Shown: positions 32,907 through 42,149 of the stretch, piece after piece
Layout: every line of letters begins with the position of its first letter
How positions within the stretch are numbered: the first letter of the stretch is position 1
Program-made: the position numbers and the translations under genes
The notes under the pieces: model-generated
What the model was told of the DNA's origin: nothing
The model's input: only the letters and a program-made list of their open reading frames with translations
Database searches by the model: none
DNA from: Chloroflexota bacterium
GTDB lineage: Bacteria > Chloroflexota > Dehalococcoidia > JACPQK01
DNA length: 50,120 bases
Assembly: GCA_016190505.1 (NCBI GenBank)
Contig: JACPQM010000079.1
Location: 1-50,120, forward strand
Reading direction: 5' to 3'

Positions 32907-34657
32907 TACTTGTCCACCCAAAGGCGTTCTAGCCAGGCTCCCGTGAACCACGGGTCGCCGAACTTGTAGCCCTTGACCTCCTTTCGGATAGCGGCGTGGT
33001 CGTTGGCCACGGGCAAATTGATGCCATATACCTGTTCCACAAGGCGGGCCTCCAGTTGCTTGGCCAGTGCCTTGGCTTTAGCCTCGTCCACCTCTGCACC
33101 AATCCGCTGGATGAGATCATCTACCTCAGGATCGTTGATCCGGGACCGGTTATCGGAAGGAGGCGAAGCGCTGTAGTAGCTCCTGCCATAGCGCAGGAAG
33201 CGGTCATCGGTGACCATCAGGCCCAAAAGTAAGTGGGGGTAGTTCGTGAAGCTAGCGAGGTAGGCGGGGTGGGCCATCCATTCAAGCTTGACCCGCACGC
33301 CCACCTTTCCCCACATGTCCATCAGGGCCTCAGCGTACTCCCGATAGGGAGTAGTATACCTCACGCTGGCATTCATGCTCACGTCCAACCCATTGGCGTA
33401 GCCGGCCTCCGCCAGGAGCCGCCGCGCCTCATCGGGATGATATTCGACGATGCGCCTGACCTCCGGCCCGAGCTCATCGAAGGTCACGCCCCAGGGGTGG
33501 GTGCTGGCCGGCCACAGCGGGCCCATCTCCCCCCGGCCCAGGAGCACTGTGTCCAGCAAGGCCTTTCGGTCTACGGCCATGGACAGCGCCCGTCTCACCC
33601 TGACGTCGTTGAGCGGAGGCTGGTTCGTTCGCAAGAAGATTTCTCCGGGAGCACTCTTGTCCGGACAGCTCTGGACCTCGATGTCAGGCTCCTTCTCCAG
33701 CACCATGGCTACAGCCGCTGGTACTTTCCTCTGTAGCAGGCTCACCTTGCCCGACCGAAGGGCAGCCATCTGGGTGCTCAGATCGGGCATAACCATGTGT
33801 TCCACCCGGTCAGCGTAGGGGAGTCCTGTCTTGAAGTACTTAGGATGCCGCTCGTAGACAACCTTGACACCCGCCTGATAGTCCTTGAACGTAAATGGAC
33901 CCGTGCCGATGTAGGAACGGTAGGGGTCTTCCCAGTTTCCATAGGGCTCCACAGCCTCGGGAGCGAGGACCACCATGCCATGCTTGTTGGCTAGCCCGGT
34001 TTCGACCAGTACGGAGAGGGGTGCCTTTGTCACCACACGCACAGTGTAGGGGTCCGCGGCCTCCACCTTGGCTACTTGCTGGATTATTATCGGGATGCCG
34101 CCAAGGGGCTCTACGAAAAGGGCCCGGTTAATGCTGTAGGCCACGTCGGCGGCGGTCATCTCGCGACCATTGACGGGCCGTTTATCGTGGAACCGTACGC
34201 CCTGGCGAAGTTTCATCTCGAAGACCGTGTCGCTGGCCCATTTCCAGTTCTCCACCAGGTTAGGCGTGAGCACGTTCTTGCAACCCAACGCCGCATCGTA
34301 AGTCGTGAACAGCAGACTGAAGTTCAGATTGTGCTGGCTGGACACATCGTGAGCGCTGGTCTTGATCCTGTGGCCATCCCAGCCTCTGGGCGAGTCCCAC
34401 TCGACGTACCGGATGGTGCCGCCGTATTTGGGTGTGGCGGCGGCCACGGCGGTGGGCGCCAGGGTGGGCGTGGGCTGGGGGGTCGCGCCACCGCCGGGGG
34501 GCGGTCGCTGGGGGGTGGCCGTGGCCGCCACCACGCTGGTCGGGGCAACGGTGGCCGTTGGTCTTGCCGTCGTCGCCGGAGGTGCTGTGGGCGTGGCCGC
34601 CGGGCCACAGGCGACCAGCACCAGGAGTAGTAGCCCGGCAAACCTTATTGCCTTCAT
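32906..34657 (-). CDS. ABC transporter substrate-binding lipoprotein 2 (family 5)
   Basis: A 583-residue paralogue of the binding protein at 28653. Its signal peptide ends LVLVAC (Cys17), then the same Thr/Pro/Ala stalk, then KYGGTIRYVEWDSPRGWDG and the family-5 fold with IGTGPFTFKDY and DVRVRRALSMAVDRKAL. AAGGAGG lies just before the ATG. It is the first gene of the minus-strand catabolic operon, about 160 bases after a good extended -10 promoter. The mature domains of the two copies have diverged much more than the leader and stalk. The ligand is unknown. Confidence 0.9.
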   Translation of the reverse strand: MKAIRFAGLLLLVLVACGPAATPTAPPATTARPTATVAPTSVVAATATPQRPPPGGGATPQPTPTLAPTAVAAATPKYGGTIRYVEWDSPRGWDGHRIKTSAHDVSSQHNLNFSLLFTTYDAALGCKNVLTPNLVENWKWASDTVFEMKLRQGVRFHDKRPVNGREMTAADVAYSINRALFVEPLGGIPIIIQQVAKVEAADPYTVRVVTKAPLSVLVETGLANKHGMVVLAPEAVEPYGNWEDPYRSYIGTGPFTFKDYQAGVKVVYERHPKYFKTGLPYADRVEHMVMPDLSTQMAALRSGKVSLLQRKVPAAVAMVLEKEPDIEVQSCPDKSAPGEIFLRTNQPPLNDVRVRRALSMAVDRKALLDTVLLGRGEMGPLWPASTHPWGVTFDELGPEVRRIVEYHPDEARRLLAEAGYANGLDVSMNASVRYTTPYREYAEALMDMWGKVGVRVKLEWMAHPAYLASFTNYPHLLLGLMVTDDRFLRYGRSYYSASPPSDNRSRINDPEVDDLIQRIGAEVDEAKAKALAKQLEARLVEQVYGINLPVANDHAAIRKEVKGYKFGDPWFTGAWLERLWVDK

Positions 34658-34821
34658 GGTAGCCTCCTTACCAGTGGGAACGCCCTGTTCCAAGCAGGCG
34701 CCCACCGGATAGCCAGACCGTCGGCTCACCACGTGTAAGGAGCCGAGACAACTGCTAGTGCGCTACGGGCGCGCGACCCGCCAAAAGAGTCGCAAGTGCA
34801 TTCCGACAGGGTATGAAGAGG

Positions 34822-34850
34822 CTTATACCACGAAGCCACTTGATTGTCGA
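34822..34850 (-). promoter_or_regulatory. Promoter of the leftward catabolic operon
   Basis: On the minus strand TCGACA (34845-34850), 17 bases, TATAAG (34822-34827), with TGG before the -10 giving an extended form. Predicted start near 34815, about 158 bases before the binding-protein ATG. Confidence 0.6.
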
Positions 34851-35145
34851 CGAGCATGAATAGCCGAAAAGAGGCGTTTTGACCCCCGGGGCACCGGCCC
34901 GTGGGCAGCAGGCAAAGCCACTGCCCCCAGTACAGCACGGGGTATGGTCTGTGTGGCAGCCGGGTCAGGGGCCGCTCCACGACGCTACCACTCGGATTTC
35001 GCCGTTTCTGCGTTGGGCCACTGCGCACCCAGGCACGGTGCACCCGCGCACTGTACAATAGCCGGCCCAGAGTGTGTCCTCGGCATCACAATTCTGTGGC
35101 CGCTAAATGAACGAATCAGCCCTGATTTGTTCTGATATTAACCTA

Positions 35146-35173
35146 TTGACAAAACGGGAAAAGCGCCTAAGAT
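35146..35173 (+). promoter_or_regulatory. Promoter of the rightward catabolic operon
   Basis: TTGACA (35146-35151), 16 bases, TAAGAT (35168-35173). Predicted start near 35180, about 150 bases before the TTG start of the first cupin gene. Confidence 0.55.
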
Positions 35174-35331
35174 GTGTTTAATACTTGGGAAAGCTCCACA
35201 TATTGCCTGTGCCAGGGTGAGGTGTTTCCGTTTTCGGGCGTTGGGCGCAGCCGGAGCTCTCAGCAACGTGGTGGTCCGGGTGCGCCGGCTGGCTTGCCAG
35301 CGCTTTGGGACCGAACAGCAGGAGGTGGTCT

Positions 35332-36393
35332 TTGGCATTCGAAGAAGCCTTGCACTGGGGCAAGGGCAGCAAGACGGCGGACTTCTATCAGGCAGCTATC
35401 AAGGAAGCCCGGGATGTTATGGCCCGTGATGAGCGCCTGGTGAAAGTAGTGCACCCCGAGGACCAGCCCTGGGAGAAGACACGCTCGGGCCGCATCAAGT
35501 GGCTTGTCCACGAGAAGATGGGCGTCAGGGTCCGGACGCTGGACCTCTGCATAGAGGAGCTGCCGCCCGGCGCCCGCTCCGTACGGCACAGGCATTCCAG
35601 CGAGGAGTTCGTCTTCACTCTCGAGGGCCAGGGGCATGACCTCCATTGGGATATGGAGGCCCACACCAATGCCACGTGCACCTGGACAGTCGCCTCCGCC
35701 CCCACTCGCTGGGACTGGGCCGAGGGCGACGTGGTGTTTATCCCGGTGAACACGGTGCACCAGCACGTCAATAACGACCCTCAGAGGCCCGCCCGGCTCC
35801 TTTGTGCCACCAACCGCGTATACAGCTTCCTGGGCTTTCCTGAGATAGCGGAGCTGCCGGACGCCAGCGACGCTGCTGTCGCTCCACAAGCGCTGAGCGC
35901 CCAGGCGCCCACAGTGGTGGACATCCCGGGGATCAACGCCGCTGGGTGGGCCGGCCAGATGGTGGAGCTCGACAAGCTGAAAGGGTTGCCCCGGCTGCTC
36001 AAGTTCAAGGACTTCCACGTCAACTCCTTCGGGACGCGAGGCATCACCACCTCGGGAGCCTCCGCCTACCCCGACGACAACGTCCCGATGTCAGTGTTCA
36101 AGTGCTGGCTGGCCTTCGTCAATCCGGAGAAAGGGGACGAGCAGACTCGCGGCCACAGCCACCAGTTCGAGGCCGTGTTCTACATCCTGGATGGTGCGGG
36201 ATACGAGATCCACGATGGCATCCGCTACCCCTGGACCGCGGGAGACGCCGTAGTGGTGCACACCGGCTGCGTCCACGCCCATTTTGCGGACCCTGGCACC
36301 ACAGCCCGCGCGCTGGTGATAACTGCGAAGCCGCTCTACTGCCGCACCAACCTCAAGCAGGAGCAGACCCGTCCGGGGGCACGCGGCCACTAG
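35332..36393 (+). CDS. Bicupin protein (gentisate dioxygenase-like)
   Basis: A 353-residue protein with two cupin barrels. The first has RHRHSSEEFVFTLEGQG and GDVVFIPVNTVHQHVN at about 85-140; the second has RGHSHQFEAVFYILDGAGYE and GDAVVVHTGCVHAHF at about 270-320. Each has the His-x-His, Glu and late His that bind one metal. Bicupins of this layout include gentisate and related ring-cleaving dioxygenases, which fits the aromatic context, but other roles remain open. The start TTG 35332 follows AGGAGGT by five bases; the frame begins earlier without a binding site. First gene of the rightward operon. Confidence 0.8.
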   Translation: MAFEEALHWGKGSKTADFYQAAIKEARDVMARDERLVKVVHPEDQPWEKTRSGRIKWLVHEKMGVRVRTLDLCIEELPPGARSVRHRHSSEEFVFTLEGQGHDLHWDMEAHTNATCTWTVASAPTRWDWAEGDVVFIPVNTVHQHVNNDPQRPARLLCATNRVYSFLGFPEIAELPDASDAAVAPQALSAQAPTVVDIPGINAAGWAGQMVELDKLKGLPRLLKFKDFHVNSFGTRGITTSGASAYPDDNVPMSVFKCWLAFVNPEKGDEQTRGHSHQFEAVFYILDGAGYEIHDGIRYPWTAGDAVVVHTGCVHAHFADPGTTARALVITAKPLYCRTNLKQEQTRPGARGH

Positions 36394-36491
36394 ATGGTCC
36401 TGTCGGGGGGATGGCACGCCGTGCCCCTGCCCGCTGTGGCTCTGGCCAAATTGTAGTAAGTCCCACGGGGCATAAGAAGGAGGTACTCGAT

Positions 36492-37022
36492 ATGGAAGAA
36501 ATGTCCAAGGCGAACTCACCCGATATCTGGAGGCGGCGTCAAGTCCTCCTCCATGAACTGGGCCTGATCGAGAACGAGATCAATCGCCGCCGGCAGCAGG
36601 ACCGCCACCTGGTCAGGGCAGAGGACCTGGTATGGGAGAAGTCCTCGGCCTCGCAGCCGCGCAAGGCCGAGGCGGACGAGGCTGAGACCTATTGCCGGGT
36701 GGTGTCCCCCGATGTAGGCTTCAACATCCACAACTTCCGCATATTCATTACCCAGGGGGCGCCCCACACCTCACGCGGGCGTTACCACACCCACGGCGAG
36801 GCCGTGAAGTACTACCTCAGCGGCCGCGCCATCGAATATGTGGGCGAGAACGAGTACCAGGTCAAGGCCGGAGACTTCGTGTTCATCCCGGCGAATACCT
36901 GGCACGGCACCCAGAACCCCTATGACGAGCCAGTCAAGGTCATGGCTATTCAGCAGATGCCAGGCACCTCTCTCCAGGTGCCGGCGCCCTACATCTACCG
37001 GGCGGACGAGTTGGACACGTAG
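36492..37022 (+). CDS. Single-domain cupin protein
   Basis: A 176-residue protein with a helical, charged N-terminal third (residues 10-60) and one cupin barrel: RYHTHGEAVKYYLSGRAIEYV, then GDFVFIPANTWHGTQNP. The His-x-His, Glu-like and late His positions can bind a metal. It starts after AAGGAGG and follows the bicupin gene by about 100 bp, in which an imperfect GGCAC/GTGCC palindrome lies (near 36413-36425). It may be a second dioxygenase or isomerase of the same pathway. Confidence 0.8.
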   Translation: MEEMSKANSPDIWRRRQVLLHELGLIENEINRRRQQDRHLVRAEDLVWEKSSASQPRKAEADEAETYCRVVSPDVGFNIHNFRIFITQGAPHTSRGRYHTHGEAVKYYLSGRAIEYVGENEYQVKAGDFVFIPANTWHGTQNPYDEPVKVMAIQQMPGTSLQVPAPYIYRADELDT

Positions 37023-37088
37023 CCGGGCTGCGCCCGGCGCCACCAGGGGGCAGGCCGGGTTGCCGGCGACGAGGAACAGGAGGCGACC

Positions 37089-38846
37089 ATGACACAGGCT
37101 AGACTATTCTGGCTAGGTATCCTGGCGCTGGCCTTCGCGGCCTGTGCCCCCGCAGCGCAAGAGACAGCCACGCCTGTCCGTGCTGCGGCGCCCCCAACCT
37201 CCGCCCGGTCGGCGCCCGCGGCCACGCCCACCCTGGCGCCTGCCGCCGCGCCCACCACGGCACCCGCGGCGGGACCCACTACGGCGCCGACGCCCAAGCC
37301 CACAGCAACGCAGGTGGCCAGTGCCCAGGCCCCCAAGACCGGTGGCATCCTTCAGCTTGCTGCAAGGGTAGACGAGAGCCGCATCGAGATCCACATCGCC
37401 ACCGGGGCCAGAGAGCTACGCCGGGGCACCAACATCGCCATGCAGCGGGTCCTGGGCACCAAGCCGGAGGACTGCGCCTTCACAGAGATCGTCCCCAACC
37501 TGGCCAAAGAGTGGGGGTGGACCAGCGACACCGAGTTCCGCGTCAAGCTCAACCAGGGTGTCCGGTTCCACGACAAGCCGCCGGCGGGCGGGCGAGAGAT
37601 GACGTCCGATGACGTTGCTTATAGCCTGAACCGCTACTTCCGGGAACAGGATAGCGCCGTTTACAAAGACACCAAAGCGGAAGTCGTGGACCGGTACACA
37701 GTCCGCTTCGTCACCAAGGGACCGCTCCTCGATTTTGCCCTGGAGGCGCTGGCCAGGGACAGCTACGGGAATGATGTGGTCGCGCCCGAGGCAGTGGGAC
37801 CGAAGCTGAACGACATGAAGCGGCGGGAGCAATGGATCGGCACCGGGCCCTTCGTGTTCGAGAGATACGTGCCGGGCGTGAAGCTCGTCTACTCCAAACA
37901 TGCCAGCTACTTCAAGCAGGGTCTACCCTATCTAGCTGGCGTAGAGTTCAACATCATCCCCGAGATGAGCACCCGGCTAGCTGTTTTCCGGGGTGGCAAG
38001 CTAGACATCCTGGATGGGCTCGGCTTGTTGGAAGCCGATGCGCTGAAGAAGATCGAGACCAGGGCCGAGTACCACGCCTGCCCGGACATGAGCTTCAATC
38101 CCACGCTAACCTTGCGCAACGACCTGCCCCCCTTCAACGACATACGCGTGCGCCGGGCGTTGTCCATGGCCGTCAACCGGGAAGGGATGAACCACGCCCT
38201 TCTGGGCGGGCAGGGCTCGATTGTAGCCTTCATGCCCCTTCAGCTCCCCGGTGCGCTGCGCATTGAGGACTACGCCCCGGAGGTCCGCCAGTACTTCCAG
38301 TACAACCCAGCCCAGGCCAAGAAGCTACTGGCCGAGGCGGGGTTCCCCAACGGCTTCACCACCACCCTCCACTACAATACCCAGAAGTTCGGCAGGATAC
38401 ACACCAGCATGTCGGAGGGAATGGCGGCTTCCCTGAACGAGATCGGCATTTCGGTCAAGCTAGTGGGCCAGACCCACGCTGAGTGGTCGCAGACGACCCA
38501 GCCCGGGGACTACCCCGGCATAGGCGCCCAGTCCATGTCAGTGGACTCCCTGGTGAAGTACGCCACCGGTTTCCTCCCTGGCAGCGACTTCACGGTGAAG
38601 AACCACCTCAACGACCCCACTCTGGAAAAGATGGCGGCCCGGATTCTGGTCACTACCAACGAGGCGGAAGTGGCCAAGCTCGTACGGGAAATACAGGTCT
38701 ACCTTGCTGACAAGATGTACTTCATCGCCCCCCCGATGGGGGGTGAGTTTGGGGTCGCCCAGGCCTGGGTGAAGGGTTGGTGGTTCCCCGCAATCCAGTG
38801 GCGGGAGATGGACGTTACCCTGGAGAAGGTGTGGCTGGCCAAATAG
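37089..38846 (+). CDS. ABC transporter substrate-binding lipoprotein 3 (family 5)
   Basis: A 585-residue family-5 solute receptor. The signal peptide ends LAFAAC (Cys19), followed by a stalk of Thr/Pro/Ala repeats to about residue 80, then the domain with VRFHDKPPAGGREMTSDDVAYSLNRYF, IGTGPFVFERY and DIRVRRALSMAVNREGM. ACAGGAGGC precedes the ATG. It differs from the other two receptors in leader and stalk, so it is an older paralogue. As with them, no permease gene is near. It lies between the cupin genes and the complete molybdenum hydroxylase set. Confidence 0.9.
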   Translation: MTQARLFWLGILALAFAACAPAAQETATPVRAAAPPTSARSAPAATPTLAPAAAPTTAPAAGPTTAPTPKPTATQVASAQAPKTGGILQLAARVDESRIEIHIATGARELRRGTNIAMQRVLGTKPEDCAFTEIVPNLAKEWGWTSDTEFRVKLNQGVRFHDKPPAGGREMTSDDVAYSLNRYFREQDSAVYKDTKAEVVDRYTVRFVTKGPLLDFALEALARDSYGNDVVAPEAVGPKLNDMKRREQWIGTGPFVFERYVPGVKLVYSKHASYFKQGLPYLAGVEFNIIPEMSTRLAVFRGGKLDILDGLGLLEADALKKIETRAEYHACPDMSFNPTLTLRNDLPPFNDIRVRRALSMAVNREGMNHALLGGQGSIVAFMPLQLPGALRIEDYAPEVRQYFQYNPAQAKKLLAEAGFPNGFTTTLHYNTQKFGRIHTSMSEGMAASLNEIGISVKLVGQTHAEWSQTTQPGDYPGIGAQSMSVDSLVKYATGFLPGSDFTVKNHLNDPTLEKMAARILVTTNEAEVAKLVREIQVYLADKMYFIAPPMGGEFGVAQAWVKGWWFPAIQWREMDVTLEKVWLAK

Positions 38847-38909
38847 CGCGGTGCCGGTGACCTGGCGGTATAATCACCTGGGGCGCAGACCCTTTTGTGA
38901 GGTAAACCA

Positions 38910-41222
38910 ATGCCAGAATACAAGGTTATCGGACGCCCGGCGCTGCGGGTGGACGCCGCGGAAAAGGCCACCGGCAAGGCCGTTTACACTCAGGACGTCA
39001 AGCTCCCCGGGCTGCTCTATGCCAAGGTGCTGCGCAGCCCCTACCCCCATGCCCGCATCCTGCGCGTGGACACCTCGGTGGCCGAGCGGATGCCCGGCGT
39101 CAAGGCGGTGCTCACCATCAGGGACGTGCCCCAGCACCGGACCGGCCTCATGCTCCAGGACCACTACATCTTCGCCAAAGACAAGGTGCGCCACGTGGGG
39201 GACGAGATCGCGGCGGTAGCCGCCGTGGACGAAGAGACCGCTCAGAAGGCCGTCGAGGCCATCGAGGTGGACTACGAGGAGCTCCCTTCCGTCTTCGACG
39301 TCGAGGAGGCCATGCGGGAAGGCGCTCCCGTAATCCACGAGGACTTGCCCAGCTACGACATGGGCCCCGGCCACCAGTACCCCCACACCATGAAGGGCGG
39401 CACCAACATCTGCGGCCTCTACAAGCTGCGCAAGGGCGACGTGGATAAGGGGTTCCAGGGGGCCGACTATGTCTTCGAGGATACGTTCAAGGTCCACACC
39501 TTCTATCACGGCTACATCGAGCCCCACGCCTGCACCGCCAGCTATGACCCCACTTCCGGCAAGGTCACCGTATGGACCAGCACCCAGCGGCCCTTCATGG
39601 CCCGCGCCTATTTGAGCAAGACCTTCAACCTGCCCATGACCAAAGTCCGCGTGGTGGGCACCCGGGTGGGCGGGGGCTTCGGGGGCAAGACCCGGCCCCG
39701 GCACGAGCGCTTTCCGGTGGCCCTGAGCATGAAGACGGGCCGGCCGGTCAACATGGTGATGACCCGGGACGAGGACATCGCTGCCTACTGTAGCCCGGCG
39801 GCCGTGGTCAAGCTGAAGATGGGGGTGAAGGCGGACGGCGCCATCGTGGCCCTGGCCATGGACATGATCTGGGATACGGGCGGCTACGGGGAGTCCATCC
39901 ACTACTCCCGGGGGCCCATCGAGGCCCTGCCCGGGCCTTACGACATACCCAACGTCAAGATAGACTCCTACGCCGTTTACACCAACAAGATGCCCGCCTA
40001 TTCCTACCGCGGCCGCATCATGCCCCAGCCCACCTTCGCCGTGGAGTCCGCCCTGGACATCATCTCGGAGAGGCTGGGGCTGGACCCTGTAGAGGTCCGC
40101 ATGAAGAACCTCTTCCAGGAGGGCAGCATCAACGCCGCCGGGCAGGCCCTCCACAGCGTGGGGGCCAGGGACTGCCTCCAGAAGGTGGCCCAGGCCATCG
40201 GCTGGGGCCGGGCGCCGGGGCCCAACCGGGGGATAAGCGTGGTCTCCTACCACAAGTACCCACCGACCCAGGCCTCCAGCGCCGTGGTCCGGCTCAACGA
40301 GGACGGCACCGTCCAGCTCATCTGCGGCGCGCCGGAGATCGGGCAGGGCACCCAGACCGCCCTGTCCATGATCTGCGCCGAGGAGCTGGGGGTGCCCCTG
40401 GAGGACGTGTCTATGCCCATCTACGATACCGACCACACGCCCTTCGAGGCCGGCGCCATCGGCGACCGCATCACCACCTGCGCGGGAAACGCCATCCGCA
40501 TCGCGGCCGCCGATGCCCGGGCACAGGCCCTGGCTATCGCCGCCAACATGCTCAAGGTAAACAAAGAAGACCTGACCGTCGAGGACGGCCGCATCTTGGT
40601 CCGCGACGCGCCGGAGATGTGGACCACGCTGCCCCGGGTGTGTGCCGCGGCCCACACCCGGCTGGGCGGGCCCATCGTGGGCCGGGGATCCTACCTGGGG
40701 AACGACTCCATGCTGGAGATGGACGCTGAGACCGGCCAGATGGGGGGCGTCTCGCGTAGCTGGAAGTACGGCGCCCAGGCCGCCGAGGTAGAGGTGGACC
40801 CACAGACCGGCGAGGTCAAGGTACTGAAAGTGGTCTGCGCCCAGGATGTGGGCAAAGCTATCAATCCCCTGATCATCGAGGGCCAGATGGACGGGGCGGT
40901 GCTCATGGGGCTGGGCCTCTCCCTGTGGGAGGAGACCGCCTTCGACGAGGGCAAGGTGGCCAACCCCAACTTCATGGACTATCGCTTGCCAACCGCCATG
41001 GAAGGTGTTAGCCTCGAACACATAATAGTCGAACACGCCTCGCCCGACGGCCCGTTCGGCGCCAAAGGCGCCGGGGAGCAGAGCACGGTGCCTACGGCAG
41101 CGGTGATGGCTAACGCCATCTACAACGCGGTGGGCGTCCGGATCAAGGACCTGCCGTTGACGGCGGAGAAGGTCCTCTCCGCCCTGGGCCAACAACGCGC
41201 CCAGAGTGCGGGCAGGATCTGA
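38910..41222 (+). CDS. Molybdenum hydroxylase large subunit 2 (xanthine dehydrogenase family)
   Basis: A 770-residue paralogue of the subunit at 24851, aligned along its length. It has RVGGGFGGKTRPRHE (GGGFGGK near 255), EPHACTASYD, SYRGRIMPQPTFAVES, EIGQGTQTAL and GAKGAGEQS with the catalytic glutamate near 723. GTGAGGT precedes the ATG. The genes for a CoxG-like protein, the FAD subunit and the 2Fe-2S subunit follow, making a complete CO-dehydrogenase/aryl hydroxylase-type operon. The active-site loop of true CO dehydrogenases (AYRCSFR) is absent, so an organic substrate is more likely. Confidence 0.93.
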   Translation: MPEYKVIGRPALRVDAAEKATGKAVYTQDVKLPGLLYAKVLRSPYPHARILRVDTSVAERMPGVKAVLTIRDVPQHRTGLMLQDHYIFAKDKVRHVGDEIAAVAAVDEETAQKAVEAIEVDYEELPSVFDVEEAMREGAPVIHEDLPSYDMGPGHQYPHTMKGGTNICGLYKLRKGDVDKGFQGADYVFEDTFKVHTFYHGYIEPHACTASYDPTSGKVTVWTSTQRPFMARAYLSKTFNLPMTKVRVVGTRVGGGFGGKTRPRHERFPVALSMKTGRPVNMVMTRDEDIAAYCSPAAVVKLKMGVKADGAIVALAMDMIWDTGGYGESIHYSRGPIEALPGPYDIPNVKIDSYAVYTNKMPAYSYRGRIMPQPTFAVESALDIISERLGLDPVEVRMKNLFQEGSINAAGQALHSVGARDCLQKVAQAIGWGRAPGPNRGISVVSYHKYPPTQASSAVVRLNEDGTVQLICGAPEIGQGTQTALSMICAEELGVPLEDVSMPIYDTDHTPFEAGAIGDRITTCAGNAIRIAAADARAQALAIAANMLKVNKEDLTVEDGRILVRDAPEMWTTLPRVCAAAHTRLGGPIVGRGSYLGNDSMLEMDAETGQMGGVSRSWKYGAQAAEVEVDPQTGEVKVLKVVCAQDVGKAINPLIIEGQMDGAVLMGLGLSLWEETAFDEGKVANPNFMDYRLPTAMEGVSLEHIIVEHASPDGPFGAKGAGEQSTVPTAAVMANAIYNAVGVRIKDLPLTAEKVLSALGQQRAQSAGRI

Positions 41223-41228
41223 AAGAAC

Positions 41229-41257
41229 GGTAGGGGCGACCGGCCGGTCGCCCTACG
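41229..41257. repeat. GTAGGGGCGACC palindrome, second copy
   Basis: It matches the 148-177 palindrome almost base for base, with one C missing on the right arm. It lies between the Mo subunit stop and the CoxG-like start, inside an operon, so it does not simply mark operon ends. Confidence 0.8.
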
Positions 41258-41272
41258 GCTGGTTTCGGAACA

Positions 41273-41911
41273 GTGAAGCTAGAAGGCGCTTTTGAGGTAG
41301 CCACCCCGGCCTCCCGCCTGTGGGACTTCCTCTGGGACGTGGAGGCCCTGGGCGCCTGCCTGCCTGGCTGCGAGGGGGTGCAGAGGGCGGACCACAAGAC
41401 CTTCGTCGGGGCCGTCAAAGCCCGGGTGGGGCCGGTGCAGGCCACTTTCCAGGGCAAGGCCGCCATCACCGAGAGCGCTCCCCCCAACAGGATTGTGCTC
41501 AAGGCCGAGGGACAGGACAGCCGCACGGCCAGCCGGGTGCGGGCCACCATTGAGCTCAGCCTCAGGGCACTGGATGCGTCCCATACCCGGGCGGGCTACC
41601 AGGCGGACGTGGCCATTGTGGGACGGCTGGGCCAGTTCGGCGATGGCATCATCCGGGAGACGGCGGGCCTGCTCCTGGAGGAGTTCGCGGCCAACGTGCG
41701 TGCCTGGTTAGAGGGGGGTGAAGGGCCACCGCCCGGTGCGGGCGAGGTCAACATGCTCAAGCTGTTCCGGCGGGCCATTGCCCGCTGGCTGACGGGCGGG
41801 GTAGGGCGCTGGTGGAGCCGCCTGCGTGGCCGCCCGCCAGTGCCTCCACGCCCCTGGTTGGGGTCCGGTTCGACCTCTCTTAAGGAAGGAAGGCTTGTCG
41901 GACTCCCCTGA
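41273..41911 (+). CDS. CoxG-like SRPBCC protein
   Basis: A 212-residue protein whose first 150 residues form a CoxG/SRPBCC domain: LEGAFEVATPASRLWDFL, LGACLPGCEGV, GAVKARVGPVQATFQGKAAI and AIVGRLGQFGDGII. Such proteins recruit or help mature molybdenum hydroxylases at the membrane. The C-terminal 60 residues are basic and Pro-rich (AIARWLTGGVGRWWSRLRGR), a possible membrane-contact tail. The start is GTG 41273; the Shine-Dalgarno is weak (CGGAA). Position just after the Mo subunit fits the role. Confidence 0.85.
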   Translation: MKLEGAFEVATPASRLWDFLWDVEALGACLPGCEGVQRADHKTFVGAVKARVGPVQATFQGKAAITESAPPNRIVLKAEGQDSRTASRVRATIELSLRALDASHTRAGYQADVAIVGRLGQFGDGIIRETAGLLLEEFAANVRAWLEGGEGPPPGAGEVNMLKLFRRAIARWLTGGVGRWWSRLRGRPPVPPRPWLGSGSTSLKEGRLVGLP

Positions 41912-42149
41912 GCAAAGCACTGGCAGATGGGTATCCCCCAGCCGCTTTCTAAGGGGGTCTGCGAGTTCTCAGCGGTGTTGGCGCCGCAGGCCGGGGGTCT
42001 GGGGGTGTCCCCCAGAAACCTTCCCTCTTCTCCAGCAGGAGAAGAGGGCCAGGGAGATGAGGTATCAGCCGGTCGCAAGGTTTGGTGATGGCCCAGGCAA
42101 TTGCCTGACGCGGAGCTAGAGCCAGGCCGGTCAGAGGACAGGAGGCAAT

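Larger units (their letters stand above)
34658..35331. other. Divergent regulatory region between the two catabolic operons
   Basis: About 670 bp with no supported gene. It carries a minus-strand promoter (34822-34850) and a plus-strand promoter (35146-35173), each giving a leader of about 150 bases, with roughly 295 bp between them. The segment near 35080-35210 is visibly AT-richer than the surroundings. No regulator gene is in or next to the region. Confidence 0.6.

Noticed and set aside
34658..35331. A regulator gene between the divergent operons
   Set aside because: Open frames here are short, Arg/Pro-rich shadows without binding sites or helix-turn-helix patterns.
38874..41195. A 773-codon minus-strand frame opposite the second Mo subunit
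   Set aside because: It is the antisense shadow of a GC-rich gene with clear family motifs; its own translation is His/Gly/Asp-rich and matches nothing.
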